Assembly (NCBI GenBank): GCA_027603945.1
Contig: JADIIU010000036.1
Location: 1-64,000, forward strand
DNA from: Terramyces sp. JEL0728
Lineage: Eukaryota; Chytridiomycota; Chytridiomycetes; Rhizophydiales; Terramycetaceae
Length of the DNA: 64,000 bases
Direction: 5' to 3'
Below the pieces are notes generated by a model. That model was given only the letters and a program-made list of their open reading frames with translations. It was not told the origin of the DNA and searched no databases. Made by a program: the position numbers and the translations under genes. Below, piece after piece: positions 21,293 through 32,026 of this stretch. Each line of letters begins with the position of its first letter. The first letter of the stretch is position 1.

Positions 21293-22965
21293 TTATTTCC
21301 CTATTACATCGTTTTCAAAACTTTTTCTCGTTTGATCCAACAAATCACAATACATCTGCAAATCAGCAGTTTTAGATTCCAGTGTGCTCTGGACTGCAAC
21401 TACAATCAGCTATTATTACGCTTCAAAGCCTCATTTTCGTCAGCTAGAAGGGCAATTGTATCTTTGAGACTGCTAACTGAAGTTTTTTTCTCGTTTGGTT
21501 TCTTGTTCTTCTCTAACTGAATTTCTATATCAAGACAACTTACTATTAATACCATTGGCATTTTTTTCATTTTCATAAAGCATTGCCACCTCTGCTTTGG
21601 ATTCCCTGAGTGATTTTATTTCATTCTTATAGGTTTCAATAAGTAGAGTGAATTGGGCGATTTGAACTTGAAGTCCTTGGATTTCGTTTGACTCTACAGG
21701 TTTAATGTCTGCCATTTTCGCGATTCTAGCTTCTAAATTTTGGATTGTTTCCTGCTGTTCGGCGCAAATGGATTTCAAATTTTGGAACACAGTTGAGTTT
21801 TTGTTTTCAATGTGTTTCTGCCATTAGGATATCTTACCTTTTGTTTTTTCAGTTCTTGCTTTAACGCAGAGATTAATTTATCGTCGTTTTCGCTCTTGTC
21901 CAGGAGAATCTTGATTTTGGACCGGTACTCTTTATTGTCTGTCTCTAGGATCCTTATGCGTGACTGTAATCCATCTGTCCTCTTTTTTAATTCAGAGTAA
22001 TCTGATTTACACTTTTCGGCTTCTGCAATTGCCTTTTCCAAATCTTTTCTTTTCAGCTCTTCAATTCTAGAGTTTGGCTTTACTACTGGAGTACTCGGAA
22101 TTGGTGTATTTGCTTTGGATTCACTTTGGCATTTCCTTTGCAATTCTTTAATCTTTTCTTTCAAGATGATTATCTGCTCCCCCCTTCCTTTCCAATTATT
22201 TTCTCCCTTTAAAAGCTGGAATTAATCCTCCATTACCTGTTCAACAGAGACAGAGTCTCCCACTTCCTTTTGCAGTAATTTTGTCAATGTTCTTGCATCT
22301 TGCTTGAGCGTTTGATTGTGCATTCGCTCCTCTTCCAGTTTTCTCATGGACTATGGTTAATGTGTGTTACGTAAAACAGTTTCTCTTTTGTATTACCCTG
22401 AAGAGATTTGATATTGGCAGCTGACTTTACATCTTCAACTAAAGGAGTCTCCAACTCTTTTATTCGACCCAGCAGCATCATATTTTTCGTCTTTTCCTTC
22501 TCGTACTGTACTGTTAACCTTCGGGCTTTCTTTGCCAGCTCAATGATCTTTGCTTGTTGGAAATTGCCATTTTGAAACGAATCAGATATGGCATCTTCCG
22601 TAGCGACTAAAGATAGTCCATCTGGTTAATCCTGGCATACCTTGTAATTCCTTTCTCAGCGATTTGATTTCTCCATCTTTTGCTTTCATTTCCTTCCTTA
22701 ACGTTTCAATAACAGCAGCGCTGTCAGATTTCGTTTGTCTCCCGCTTACTATATCTTCCTTAATGATATCCAATGGTTTGGAACCAGAGTTGCTTTTCAA
22801 CGTAAATGTATGCAAGCTTTTAGCATCCTCGTCCTGGGATTCATCAGATGAAAGCGTTTCAAATTTCCCTGCAATTTGATATTTGCGATTCTTTTCCAGT
22901 TTGTTTAGTTTTGGAGTCTGAATTGGGTTTATTCCTACTTTGTAATTTCCTAGTGGTGCCAACAT
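21293..22965 (-). CDS. Coiled-coil protein resembling CCDC13 (copy 1)
   Basis: Seven exons, 517 aa. Introns are at 22622-22640, 22351-22370, 22216-22236, 21818-21837, 21525-21543 and 21400-21419 (19-21 nt). After a short N-terminal region (MLAPLGNYKVGINPIQTPKL) the protein is almost entirely heptad coiled coil with Lys/Glu/Leu content. The segment IIELAKKARRLTVQYEKEK then LLGRIKELE resembles the matching part of metazoan CCDC13, a centriolar-satellite protein needed for cilia. That resemblance is from memory and coiled coils mislead easily. If correct, it supports a flagellated life stage. Protein identical in copy 2. Confidence 0.65.
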
Positions 22966-23075
22966 GATTACGCGTACAAGATTTTCCTCTTCTTAATGAA
23001 TTCAAAGTAGCACAAGCAGTCTTGTCCTTTACCAACTTATATCATTGCAGAGGCTGCATAATTTTTTTCCACAAG

Positions 23076-24197
23076 ATGGAGTCAAATGAAGAAACGCCTC
23101 TCCTACAGAATACCGAAAACCATGCTCAACCTGAAGGCAATAGACGTCAAAAATCATTCAGAGATTGGATACCGGCGATCGTTGTTGGATTGATATTCAT
23201 TTTTACCACTGTTATGATATTTGCCCAGGTTGGGGTGAATTATGGAAGTTCGGATATAATATACTCCAAAATACTAAAGTACACCCCCGATTTGACGGGT
23301 TTAGATGTAACATGCGTGGGGCACAAAGTGATCTATCTCTAATCCAAGGAATGTCTGGTAGAAATAGAAAAGGAGCGAAATAACCAAAACATGATTTCAC
23401 TCGTCTATTTAATTGAATCAGAGGAGCCAAAAGCGATGAAACTAATAGATTTGACGCTGGGAAAGGTTGGATCTAAGCTACATATTTCTATCAACACCAC
23501 CAAAATTTCCGGAGAAGTTAAATTTATATCCTGCTTCAAAATATTCATTCCTGGATCCACCAAATCGGGATTCGATGTTAACTTTGCTGCTGATACTGGA
23601 AGCATCACTGCGGTATCAATACCACAAACATTTGGATCCGTAAACACAAACATTGGGGTTGGAAATGTTGAATTCACCGTAATTGAGAGCTAAATTAGAA
23701 TGTGCAAATAGAAAAGACGGACCTGCTTAATTCAGTCGGAGATATTAACATCCACGACGCAACTGTAAAAGAATCAATGTCTTGTCAATCGTTTGCAGGC
23801 TCCATTAGTACCCGGCTGACTTCCATTCCAGATAATACATTAAATGCAGTTAATTTAACTACAGTATCAGGAGATATCACCGCCGAGATTTCAGATTACA
23901 ATAATCTGTATGTCGCCAGCTCAAGTGGCTATATTGAAGTAATCGCCAATCCCTCAGCAGACTCCAACACTCTCCTGGACTCAAACGTAGGTAATATGAA
24001 CATTTATATGGTAAGTCTGTTTAATTTAGAATTCATTCAATGGCCATTACGACGCATCATCCACGCATGGGGCAGTCAAGATTTCCCAGCCAAATAGATT
24101 TTCAACAAAGTCGCATCGATCTGGAGATATTGGAGACGGATCAAGTACACTGAAAGCAGTTTCTCAGAGAGGAGATATCGATATTAGTTTTAAATAA
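23076..24197 (+). CDS. Type II membrane protein with beta-solenoid-like (DUF4097/adhesin-type) ectodomain (copy 1)
   Basis: Four exons, 353 aa; introns at 23328-23348, 23679-23698 and 24011-24029. A cytosolic N-terminus with an acidic dileucine sorting-type signal (EETPLLQ) is followed by one membrane helix (IPAIVVGLIFIFTTVMIFA, residues about 34-53). The lumenal part carries repeated short strands of the form G-D/S-I-x-I/V (GDINIHD, GSISTRL, GDITAEI, GYIEVIA, GDIDISF), the pattern of the DUF4097 putative-adhesin fold. It probably resides in vacuolar, endosomal or cell-surface membranes; this is inferred from the dileucine signal. No enzyme motif. Protein identical in copy 2. Confidence 0.8.
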
Positions 24198-24213
24198 ATT
24201 AGTGCAGAATGAT

Positions 24214-26600
24214 TTATTCGGTTGGTTTGTCCTCTGCTGGAAGATCATACAATGCAGTCTTGGAAGGTAAAGAGATGCCATACAGTGACCGTATTATGAG
24301 GGCGTTCACGTCAGCATCAGACCAATAATTCATGTGGACTCCTAAACTCGACAGGTACGGATTCTCTAAAATTGATTCCTGCAACGTAAAGTCCAGTCGA
24401 CCATGGCAATTCAATGGTTTGATTGTTTCCATTATCGCCCACTGAGCCTTCGTAGGTTCAATTTTGCTAGAAGGAATGACTCTTGCCTTTTGTTTGCTTT
24501 CAGGTTTTCCATCTGATTCTTTGACAGATTTCACAGAGACTATCGATGCACGTCTATCTGGACTGCCAGGATGCTCGATATATTCCATCTCCACTTCTGT
24601 TGGCGGTGCAGCGGCTATTTTGGACAAGCTGGACACCACAGAACCAGCTGAATTTACTAATCCAGCAAACAGCGATTTACCTTTTTCCACCATTTCACTG
24701 CCGGCTGCTTCTATCCCTTTCACAGTTTGCTAAGTCAGTACAAAACTACCGTTATTCCTCCTTTTGAATAGATAACAGGATTTGGTTTCAAATTTGACAT
24801 CCGGTGCGAAAACAGCGGTTCGATTCTATGCGCTACTGGATCATAAGGATGGAATATGTTATACAATTGCCGAACAATTGGTCTAGAGTGTTTAAGAGGC
24901 GTGATTTCCGTGTTTTCGTCTATCGGTGGCTGCAGATGATATCCACCAAGCAGCAGGAACATTCCAATTGGCGAACCGACAGTGTACAAATGATCTATTT
25001 GGAAATCTAACTGCTCAGACTCCATTGAAACACTGGATTCCATCAGCCCTTCCAACCGGCCTGTTTCTAAATTGTTTGATAGCAAGTCAGAAATATCCAC
25101 CTCAGAATTTTGAGGTACAAATTGCTTTTGTTTCTCTCTGTAAGAGTACTTGGATTGTTGCGTGGTAGCAATGTCGTACGCAATTACAGAGCCTAACGAA
25201 TGGCCATAAATAGATACTGTTCCGTTAAATAATGGGTTCTTTTGCTTGTAGATACGATATACTCTATTGATTTCAGAGGAAACATGCTGGATCATTTCCT
25301 GGCGGTATTTCGGTGTCATGTATAACAGCACATCTACTATGACGTCCGAAACCAGCATTCTTATTCCTGGAATTCCTTCGGGTAGTATATCTGGTAACGT
25401 CAATTCAACATCTTCTTCATCCTCTGCTTCAATATTCATCCCGACATTCATCTTTTGGCGCCATTGTATTGGGATTACTTGTACTCCGCCTTTAGGAGGC
25501 ATAACTTCTTTCTTGGAATGATTGGAAGCCTCAAGCGTTGCTTTTACTTGGCTTGAAGCTGAGATTAATCCAGAACGCAAAACTTCCACATCTACGTAAA
25601 CACAATGTTACCTCCTGTGAAACTCATTGCTTCAATATGCTCACTCAGCTTTTGCCCTATTCCGTGTATGACAAATATCAAGTGCTCTATTTGTCTAAAA
25701 TTATCCGTTGGTTCGTCGGTTTTTGGCGATATTTCATCCAGCGACAAGTTACTAACTTGTGGCGACTTGGCTTTGACTGAATCTTTTCGTTCGATGGTGA
25801 TATCGGTTTGAGAGTCGTCATTTTTCCCCTTTTTAGAGGGTTTTAAAAGTTTTTCGACTTCATTCCAACCTCGAATCACTTTGGTTCCAGAGTTTTTGAG
25901 CACTGCCCGTTGAATCTTGCTTGTTATTTCGTCCGTTTGGATCCACGCTATTGAAGGCGACGTATATTGAACAAATTGGTTGATGTAAGGTCCAAAGAGT
26001 GGCCATCTCTAAGTATTAGCCTAATTTTACGGGATCTGATTTGTTGGTCGCTTGGGTTAAAGTCACTTCATTGCTGGTGTTGGCGGGCAGTGCTTGGCTG
26101 TACAATGTGCTGGGATGGTTTGCGAGCATATATCTTCTATACCCATCATCAATTTGGCGAGAAAGATTGTCCTCGCATGGTTGGTAGCTTCCTCCTGGTC
26201 CCTTTGGCTATGAATTAGCGTATTTCTTACTTCAAACCATATACCTCTCCTAATTTCGTACGTTGCTCCGTCCCAATAAACTAATATGAGTGATAATGTA
26301 CCAGGATAAAATTCCATCGTTGCAACATTCACTTCAAACAAACCATCAAATTCCTGCATTAATAATGTTGGATCCAAGCTATCAATGGATTTGGATGCGT
26401 TAAATTTGATTTCAATCCTTGCTGAATCAAACTTGCTGAATGGTAGCCAAGTAATGGGCGATTTACCCGCCTTTACCTGCAAGCTTTTGAAAGGAGTGTC
26501 GTCTCTCTTAGGCACATCGACTGCATGGAACCATCTAGGTTAATTACTCCTACATTGGTGTCGGGATGGTTTCATCAACCGCTTCTTTTTCAGTTGCCAT
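24214..26600 (-). CDS. DDHD-domain phospholipase (PA-PLA1-like) (copy 1)
   Basis: Six exons, 760 aa. Introns are at 26535-26553, 26208-26230, 26009-26030, 25592-25611 and 24730-24749 (19-23 nt). The order is an N-terminal WWE-like/PA-PLA1 region (TPIWFHAVDVPKRDDTPF; IRRGIWFEPKGPGGSYQP), then HLIFVIHGIGQKL opening the alpha/beta hydrolase, the nucleophile elbow VSIYGHSLGSVIAYD (GHSLG serine), and the DDHD domain from about residue 470 (DHLYTVGSPIGMFLLLGG; YNIFHPYDPVAHRIEPLF; GRLDFTLQE; HMNYWSDADV). Known members hydrolyse phosphatidic acid or other phospholipids at the sn-1 position at ER/Golgi or mitochondrial membranes. The 23-nt intron at 26208 shifts frame and restores the conserved block. 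Protein identical in copy 2. Confidence 0.92.
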
Positions 26601-26700
26601 CTTTGAGGAAAAATTTGGCGTTCACATAAAAAGGGATTGTGTACAACCAATGCATTGACTACTAATTAGTCACCATCGCACGTCTTTCCAATCTTTTGGA

Positions 26701-26755
26701 GATATCCATCTTATGCGGAATAAACTCAGGATATCCATCTTATGCGGAATAAACT
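26701..26755. repeat. 29-bp minisatellite at the duplication junction (about 1.9 units)
   Basis: One full 29-bp unit (26701-26729, beginning GATATCCATCTTATGCGGAA) and 26 bp of a second. The second breaks off where the truncated oxygenase exon of copy 2 begins. The same repeat has three full units at the end of copy 2. Confidence 0.95.
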
Positions 26756-27778
26756 AAGAAGGATCTCAATGAATTACGAGAAGCACTAAAGGATATCGGT
26801 AATAATGATTAATTTCAGGGTTCATTTACATCAGAAACCACAATGTCCCATCCTCACTAATTGACCAATACTTTGCATTCGTACAATCTCCCTCATCCTA
26901 GTCCAAAGAATTCTTTTCGAAATCAACAGAAGAGAAACAAAAGTATAAATATATCCCCAGGACGAATGCCGGATGGCTTCATGTCGGAAGTGAAAAGATT
27001 AATCAGAAATCTGGTAATACCGAAATCAAGGAAGCGTTAAACATCAGAAAGGATCGAGTTGATAGTGCGGATAGCGAAATTATTGATAAATTCATCAAGG
27101 AATGCCATCGAGTTTGTATGGAATTACTGCGAGCATACGCGGCTTGTTTGGAGATTGATTCAAGTTCTGGAGGCGATCTATATTTCTCAAATAGGCATAG
27201 GTATGATAAAGTATCTGGAGATGTTTTGCGGTCTCTATTCTATCCAGCTTGTAATGAACAGGACAGCCAAACTATTCGAGCTGACGGGTAAATTCAATTT
27301 AATGTCTGGCATTCGGATTTCGGATCGTTGACGTTGTTGTTTTTGGAAAAGTCAGACCCAGGGGGTTTGGAGATTGTACAGGCGAGAACCAAAGATACTT
27401 TTATCCCTGTTGGCCAACAAGATGGTTGTATAATAGTAAATACAGGCGACTTGATGGAGTACTGGACAGGTTCGTATTTCAGGTATTCCACTGTGTAACA
27501 GCAGGTCTACCATCCATCGCGTCACTATCCCAAAAAATCGATCCATACCTAGATATTCCATTGCATATTTTTGCCATGCTGAAGACTCTACTGCGTTGGA
27601 TAAAGTCACAAGTCAAATATTAAACGAGAATATTTCGATTATTGAAAGGTCCTCAGAGTCATTTGAGGATCGGTCCGCTACAAAAGTGTATGGTAAACCC
27701 AGAACAGCGGCAGAGCATTTAGAAATGCGTTTGAAGCATATACACAGTCATGAGTCTCCAAAGACGCATCCACAATAA
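26756..27778 (+). pseudogene. 5'-truncated 2OG-Fe(II) oxygenase (copy 2)
   Basis: The duplication junction removes the ATG and first 12 codons. Upstream in the same frame, the minisatellite gives a TAA stop within a few codons, and no in-frame ATG occurs before the first three exons have been read. The remaining exons, iron ligands and four introns are intact, including the GT-TG intron (27288-27308, 21 nt here against 20 nt in copy 1). Expression would need a new upstream start. The few differences from copy 1 include Leu to Phe in the IIDKL/F segment. Confidence 0.85.
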
Positions 27779-27808
27779 ATGGCAAAACAGTTTTTTCATT
27801 TTTAATTA

Positions 27809-28324
27809 ATGCTTGAACTTGAGCTGACAATTGCAACGATAGATGAAGCGCAGGAGGTTGTCAACTTAGCAAACGATGCATACAGAGGAGCCGATGGATG
27901 GACATCTGAAAACGGATTGGTTTCTGGGACTCGATTAACTGTCGACTTATATTCTGAGATGGTGCAGCACGACAGTCAAAAATTATTGTTGTTTAGAAAA
28001 GGAATAGAGCTGTGTGCTTGTATTCACTTGGAAAGAGACGGCGATTGCGTGCATTTTGGATGTTTTTGTGTTAGTGGTAAGCAACAAAGGGCGGGAATCG
28101 GCAAGTATGTTTTGAAGCAGGCGGAAGATTGGGCAAAAACAAACTGGAGCACTAAAAAGGTGTCCATGGATGTGATTACTATTAGGAAAGAGCTTGTTGA
28201 TTACTACCTGCGCAGGGGATATGTAAATACCGGAAAGCAGATTCTGTTTCCTTACCATGATCAGCGATTTGGAATTCCTTACAGTGAAAATCTTACATTT
28301 GATACTCTGGAAAAGGAAATTTAA
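27809..28324 (+). CDS. GNAT-family N-acetyltransferase (copy 2)
   Basis: 171 aa, as at 2638-3153, with Thr to Ala (RGADGWTSE) and Ala to Val (RRGYVNTGK) differences. The acetyl-CoA motif KQQRAGIGKYVL is intact. A TAA directly before the ATG and an out-of-frame upstream ATG fix the start. It now follows a truncated oxygenase copy. Confidence 0.85.
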   Translation: MLELELTIATIDEAQEVVNLANDAYRGADGWTSENGLVSGTRLTVDLYSEMVQHDSQKLLLFRKGIELCACIHLERDGDCVHFGCFCVSGKQQRAGIGKYVLKQAEDWAKTNWSTKKVSMDVITIRKELVDYYLRRGYVNTGKQILFPYHDQRFGIPYSENLTFDTLEKEI

Positions 28325-28337
28325 TTTTAATATATGC

Positions 28338-29114
28338 TCATTCAAGTTTCCAGACAAACATACTATCATAGAGGCATAGGAACATTACCATGAAAAACAC
28401 ATCGTTCAGCAATGAGCCTGTTGATACTATGGCACCTAATCCAAAGGAAAGATGGCTGGGGAGAGCCACCATGTTGAGGAACACGAATGCTGCAGTCAGA
28501 GCCATAGCTGAGGATTGGAACGTAAAGTGCAGTAGCACACAGCAGAGAATAGAGTATTTAAAGAATCGGCTGAGGCAGAATCTATCAGCAATTGGTATCT
28601 TTTTCGACCACAGGTGAAAAGTTCCAAACGTGATTCCGTTGGCTATCAATAGACCCAGCGCTAAAATACCTAAAATCACGGCTACAATCATGAATGGCGT
28701 TACTATTTGCCAAGGAGACTTGCCGCTGCAAAAGAACGACATGTCAATCAACTGCCCTTTGTTTAAACCTGTCGAGAACCATATTGTAGAGCAAGCGTCT
28801 TGGTAGGACACAGTTTGCCATTCTGTCGGGTATACATAGTTGCTAGGATCGTCGCCACTATCTGTCATTACATACGAAAATGAAAATAAGCCAAAATAGT
28901 AGTCAAACGTAGCTCCGTTAAATTCGATTGCGTGAAACCCGCTTACTTGATAAATCAGACGAGATCCTAAAGTAAATGAACTGGTAGTGAGCAAGATTAC
29001 AATCATGAAGATATAGTATGCGTACAAATATTTTTGGATTGTCAGATGAAGGGTTGCATTTTTTGGAATCGTAATCACCACATCGCTACTACTGTCATTT
29101 TGGTTATCGCTCAT
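28338..29114 (-). CDS. Four-TM membrane protein 1 (copy 2)
   Basis: 258 aa, four membrane helices, as at 3167-3943. Four substitutions: Ser to Asn and Gly to Ser in the N-terminal tail, Ser to Asn before TM1, Asn to Ser after TM1 (YQVSGFHAIEF). The frame stays open upstream to 29351, but the corresponding extension in copy 1 is broken by indels, so the ATG at 29114 is used. Confidence 0.8.
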   Translation of the reverse strand: MSDNQNDSSSDVVITIPKNATLHLTIQKYLYAYYIFMIVILLTTSSFTLGSRLIYQVSGFHAIEFNGATFDYYFGLFSFSYVMTDSGDDPSNYVYPTEWQTVSYQDACSTIWFSTGLNKGQLIDMSFFCSGKSPWQIVTPFMIVAVILGILALGLLIANGITFGTFHLWSKKIPIADRFCLSRFFKYSILCCVLLHFTFQSSAMALTAAFVFLNMVALPSHLSFGLGAIVSTGSLLNDVFFMVMFLCLYDSMFVWKLE

Positions 29115-29385
29115 TCGTTTTGCTTTACTTGTCACTCTATTTAATCTGTCATTTATCGGACCGTGATTTCCGATGATGGTCCATGGCTCGGATTGACGTT
29201 TTTGGATAAATGATTGAGTGCCATGACGAAAAAAGACAAAGTGCTGGAACATACCATTGGATCTTGATCTTGAAATTGATTCAAGTCTGGCAGGATTAAA
29301 AGGGTCTCTGAGCATTTCCGTTAGTGCTGGCTGGCACGCCTTTGTACTCACATTTGCAGGCGAGTTCTAAATTCCAACTTTTATT

Positions 29386-30165
29386 TTACACTTTAATATT
29401 ATTCCACGTAAACATATTGTCATACATCAGCACAAACATAATCATGAAAAATAGATCGTTGAACAATGAGTAGACTGATATAAACGTTCCGATCCCAAAT
29501 GAAAGATGCGTTGGGAACGAAACCAGATTGAAAAAGACGATCGACGCGGATATCAAAACCACAGACAATTGGAATGCAAAGTGGAGCAGGACACACATTA
29601 GTATAGTTGACTTGAAGAATCGCCTCAGGCAAAACCTGTTTGCACAGGGACACTTGTCTGCCCAAAGGTGAAATGTCCCAAATGTAACACCGTTCGCAAT
29701 CAACAGCCCAAGGGCCAGAGATCCCAGGATGATTGCAAATACCATGAAAGGGGTAACCATCTGCCACGGTGAGCGGCTACCACAGAAGAAGGACACATCG
29801 ATAATATGCCCGCTACTTGTATCTGTAGAAAACTGTATAGCCGAGCAAGCATCTTTGTAAGATACAGTTTGCCATTCAGTAGGGTATGCACTGTTTACTG
29901 CATCGCCACCATCATCGGTCATACGATAAGAAAACGAGAGCAATCCAAAGCTATAGTCAAATGCTGCCCCGTTGAATTGTATATCGTGAAACCCATTCGC
30001 TTCGTACATGTACCTGGAGCCCATCGTAAAAGCAGTTGTCCCCACTAGAAACACAATCATAAACAGGTAGTATCCATACCAGTATTTCTGGATTGTAGAT
30101 TGCTCGCCAGTCTTTTTGGGCTTAAGCGAAGCAGTTTCACTGGAAATTTCACTTTGGATTGCCAT
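29386..30165 (-). CDS. Four-TM membrane protein 2 (copy 2)
   Basis: 259 aa, as at 4209-4988, with Gly to Ser near residue 9 and Ala to Thr near the C-terminus (NMFTWNNIKV). Loop cysteines and all four helices are conserved; most nucleotide differences are synonymous, so both copies look functional. Confidence 0.85.
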   Translation of the reverse strand: MAIQSEISSETASLKPKKTGEQSTIQKYWYGYYLFMIVFLVGTTAFTMGSRYMYEANGFHDIQFNGAAFDYSFGLLSFSYRMTDDGGDAVNSAYPTEWQTVSYKDACSAIQFSTDTSSGHIIDVSFFCGSRSPWQMVTPFMVFAIILGSLALGLLIANGVTFGTFHLWADKCPCANRFCLRRFFKSTILMCVLLHFAFQLSVVLISASIVFFNLVSFPTHLSFGIGTFISVYSLFNDLFFMIMFVLMYDNMFTWNNIKV

Positions 30166-30306
30166 CTATTTCACAAAGGGTTATTACCCATTTTTAACTG
30201 TCAAAACGAAACACACCGTGGCCGCCCGTCAACTTAATGCATCGGAAAACCAAGGATGTTCCTTAGGTTGGGCCACATGATTCATAAAAACACAGACTAT
30301 CAATAA

Positions 30307-31122
30307 TCAAATTCTATTCTTGCTTCTCCATATAAACACGTTTTCATACAACGACCCAAACATAATCAAAAAGAAAATATCATTGAGGAGCGAACCAGCA
30401 CCCATGATGGCTCCCCATCCAAAAGAAACGCTCGATGGGATCTTTATCATGTGCAGAAACACTACTGCGCTTGTCAGCCCTATTGCACACCCTTGAAAAG
30501 CAAAGTGAAGCACCACACATGAAAAGATAGAGTACTTGAAAAACTGCTTCAGATTGAGATGGTTGATTATCTTGAATGTTGTTGGATCATACCAGAGATG
30601 AAAGGTTCGAAACATCAAGCCGTTTGCAATCAGTAAACAGAACGCAAACGCGCCCAATGTGATTGCGACAATCATGAATGGCGGAACAAATCGCCAGAGG
30701 GTCATGTTGGAACAAAAGAATGGCAAGTCGATAACCCCTTCATTATTATTGAACGTTGAAAACGAAGTGGTTGAACAGGCCTCAGAGTAGGTCAGTGTTG
30801 TCCAATTCGTAGAGTATGCCAAGTTGGCCTCGTTTCCTCCAATATCAGTCATTCTATAAGAAAAAGTAAATATCCCAAACGAATAATCAAATTTCGCACC
30901 GCTAAATTCCACATCCTGCACATTATTGGAGTGGTAAATTAATCTTGTTCCGATTGTAAATGAAGTCAAGCCGATCAAGACGAGTATCAGCAAGACGTAG
31001 TAGGCGTACCAATGACTTTGGATATCTGACATTCTAATTTTTGATGGCTGTTCGGGAGTGGTATCTTCGGTAATGGTTTTGGTAAATTCCGAAGAGTCGT
31101 CGAGATCGTCCTCTTTCTCCAT
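30307..31122 (-). CDS. Four-TM membrane protein 3 (copy 2)
   Basis: 271 aa, as at 5129-5944, with a single Val to Ala change inside TM2 (TLGAFAFCLLIANG). The acidic N-terminal tail and glycosylation sites are unchanged. Confidence 0.85.
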   Translation of the reverse strand: MEKEDDLDDSSEFTKTITEDTTPEQPSKIRMSDIQSHWYAYYVLLILVLIGLTSFTIGTRLIYHSNNVQDVEFSGAKFDYSFGIFTFSYRMTDIGGNEANLAYSTNWTTLTYSEACSTTSFSTFNNNEGVIDLPFFCSNMTLWRFVPPFMIVAITLGAFAFCLLIANGLMFRTFHLWYDPTTFKIINHLNLKQFFKYSIFSCVVLHFAFQGCAIGLTSAVVFLHMIKIPSSVSFGWGAIMGAGSLLNDIFFLIMFGSLYENVFIWRSKNRI

Positions 31123-31264
31123 TCTAATTTAATTTGCAACTAATTTTTCAACACTTTGTCTTCCTTTTTGGGATTTTTCATATGAAACCCTCATCATTTC
31201 GTCGCACAGTCTTGTACACTGCGCACAGGCATCAATGAGACAAATCAGAGGTAGTTTATTAAAA

Positions 31265-32026
31265 TCATTGGTGTTGGTATCTTGGAAGCGATTTTGGCAT
31301 TTCTTGGATTTGACGGATATCAAAAAAAATGTTTTGTTGAAAAAACAGCAGGAATGTGATTGTGATCGCATCTAGAACAGCCGTTCCGGACACGAATATC
31401 AAACCCCATCCGTAATAGACATGCGATGGGTACTTGACCAAATTGCTGTTGATAATTACATTTACAAGGATAATGAAGGCTAGTTTGAGTAAATTTTGGA
31501 TAAACATCAGCGCTAGTGTGACTACCTTGAAGATGTAGCTGTAGTATTTGAATTCCTTGACGGATGGCTGTTTTTTGTAAACATAGGACACGTTGAGCGT
31601 GATTACACAGCCAACCAGAAAAAGTAACACCAAAGATGAGAGATATAGTGGTGCTACAGCTTGCCAAGCAGGATTTCTTGAACAGAAAAAGTTGCGATCT
31701 ATCAGTATAGCATCTCCTTGAAACGTCACATACCCTAACTGTGTACATTCTTCCGTATATGATTTAATGACTGTTTTGTTTAGAATCAAATCGCTGGTCT
31801 GCCCAACATCGGCAGCAAAATATGAGTAGTAGAAGATTCCAAAATCGAATTCAACTTTTGAAGGCCCATTCTCTGCCAAGCTTTCTTCAGAGTGAAAAAC
31901 GTCCCTGCCAAGCAAAGTTACGGCCATACAGATAAACGAGGCAGAAACAAGGAGGGTAAAGGTAGTTAGCCATCCTCTAACTAGTTTGATTTCCTTCATC
32001 AATGGGTTTTTTAATAAAAATTTCAC
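31265..32026 (-). CDS. Four-TM membrane protein 4 (copy 2)
   Basis: 253 aa, protein identical to 6086-6847. It overlaps the upstream limit of the ABC transporter frame on the other strand, as in copy 1. This marks the start of an interval where the two 25-kb copies are nearly identical. Confidence 0.82.
   Translation of the reverse strand: MKFLLKNPLMKEIKLVRGWLTTFTLLVSASFICMAVTLLGRDVFHSEESLAENGPSKVEFDFGIFYYSYFAADVGQTSDLILNKTVIKSYTEECTQLGYVTFQGDAILIDRNFFCSRNPAWQAVAPLYLSSLVLLFLVGCVITLNVSYVYKKQPSVKEFKYYSYIFKVVTLALMFIQNLLKLAFIILVNVIINSNLVKYPSHVYYGWGLIFVSGTAVLDAITITFLLFFQQNIFFDIRQIQEMPKSLPRYQHQ

Larger units (their letters stand above)
1589..26755. repeat. Segmental tandem duplication, copy 1 (~25.2 kb)
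   Basis: Every gene from the oxygenase to the DDHD phospholipase recurs in the same order and orientation about 25.1-25.2 kb downstream. The left edge is codon 13 of the oxygenase. The right edge is inside a 29-bp minisatellite. The offset between copies drifts from 25,167 to 25,180, drops to 25,088 through indels near 13.7-16.4 kb, and settles at 25,093. Confidence 0.97.
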
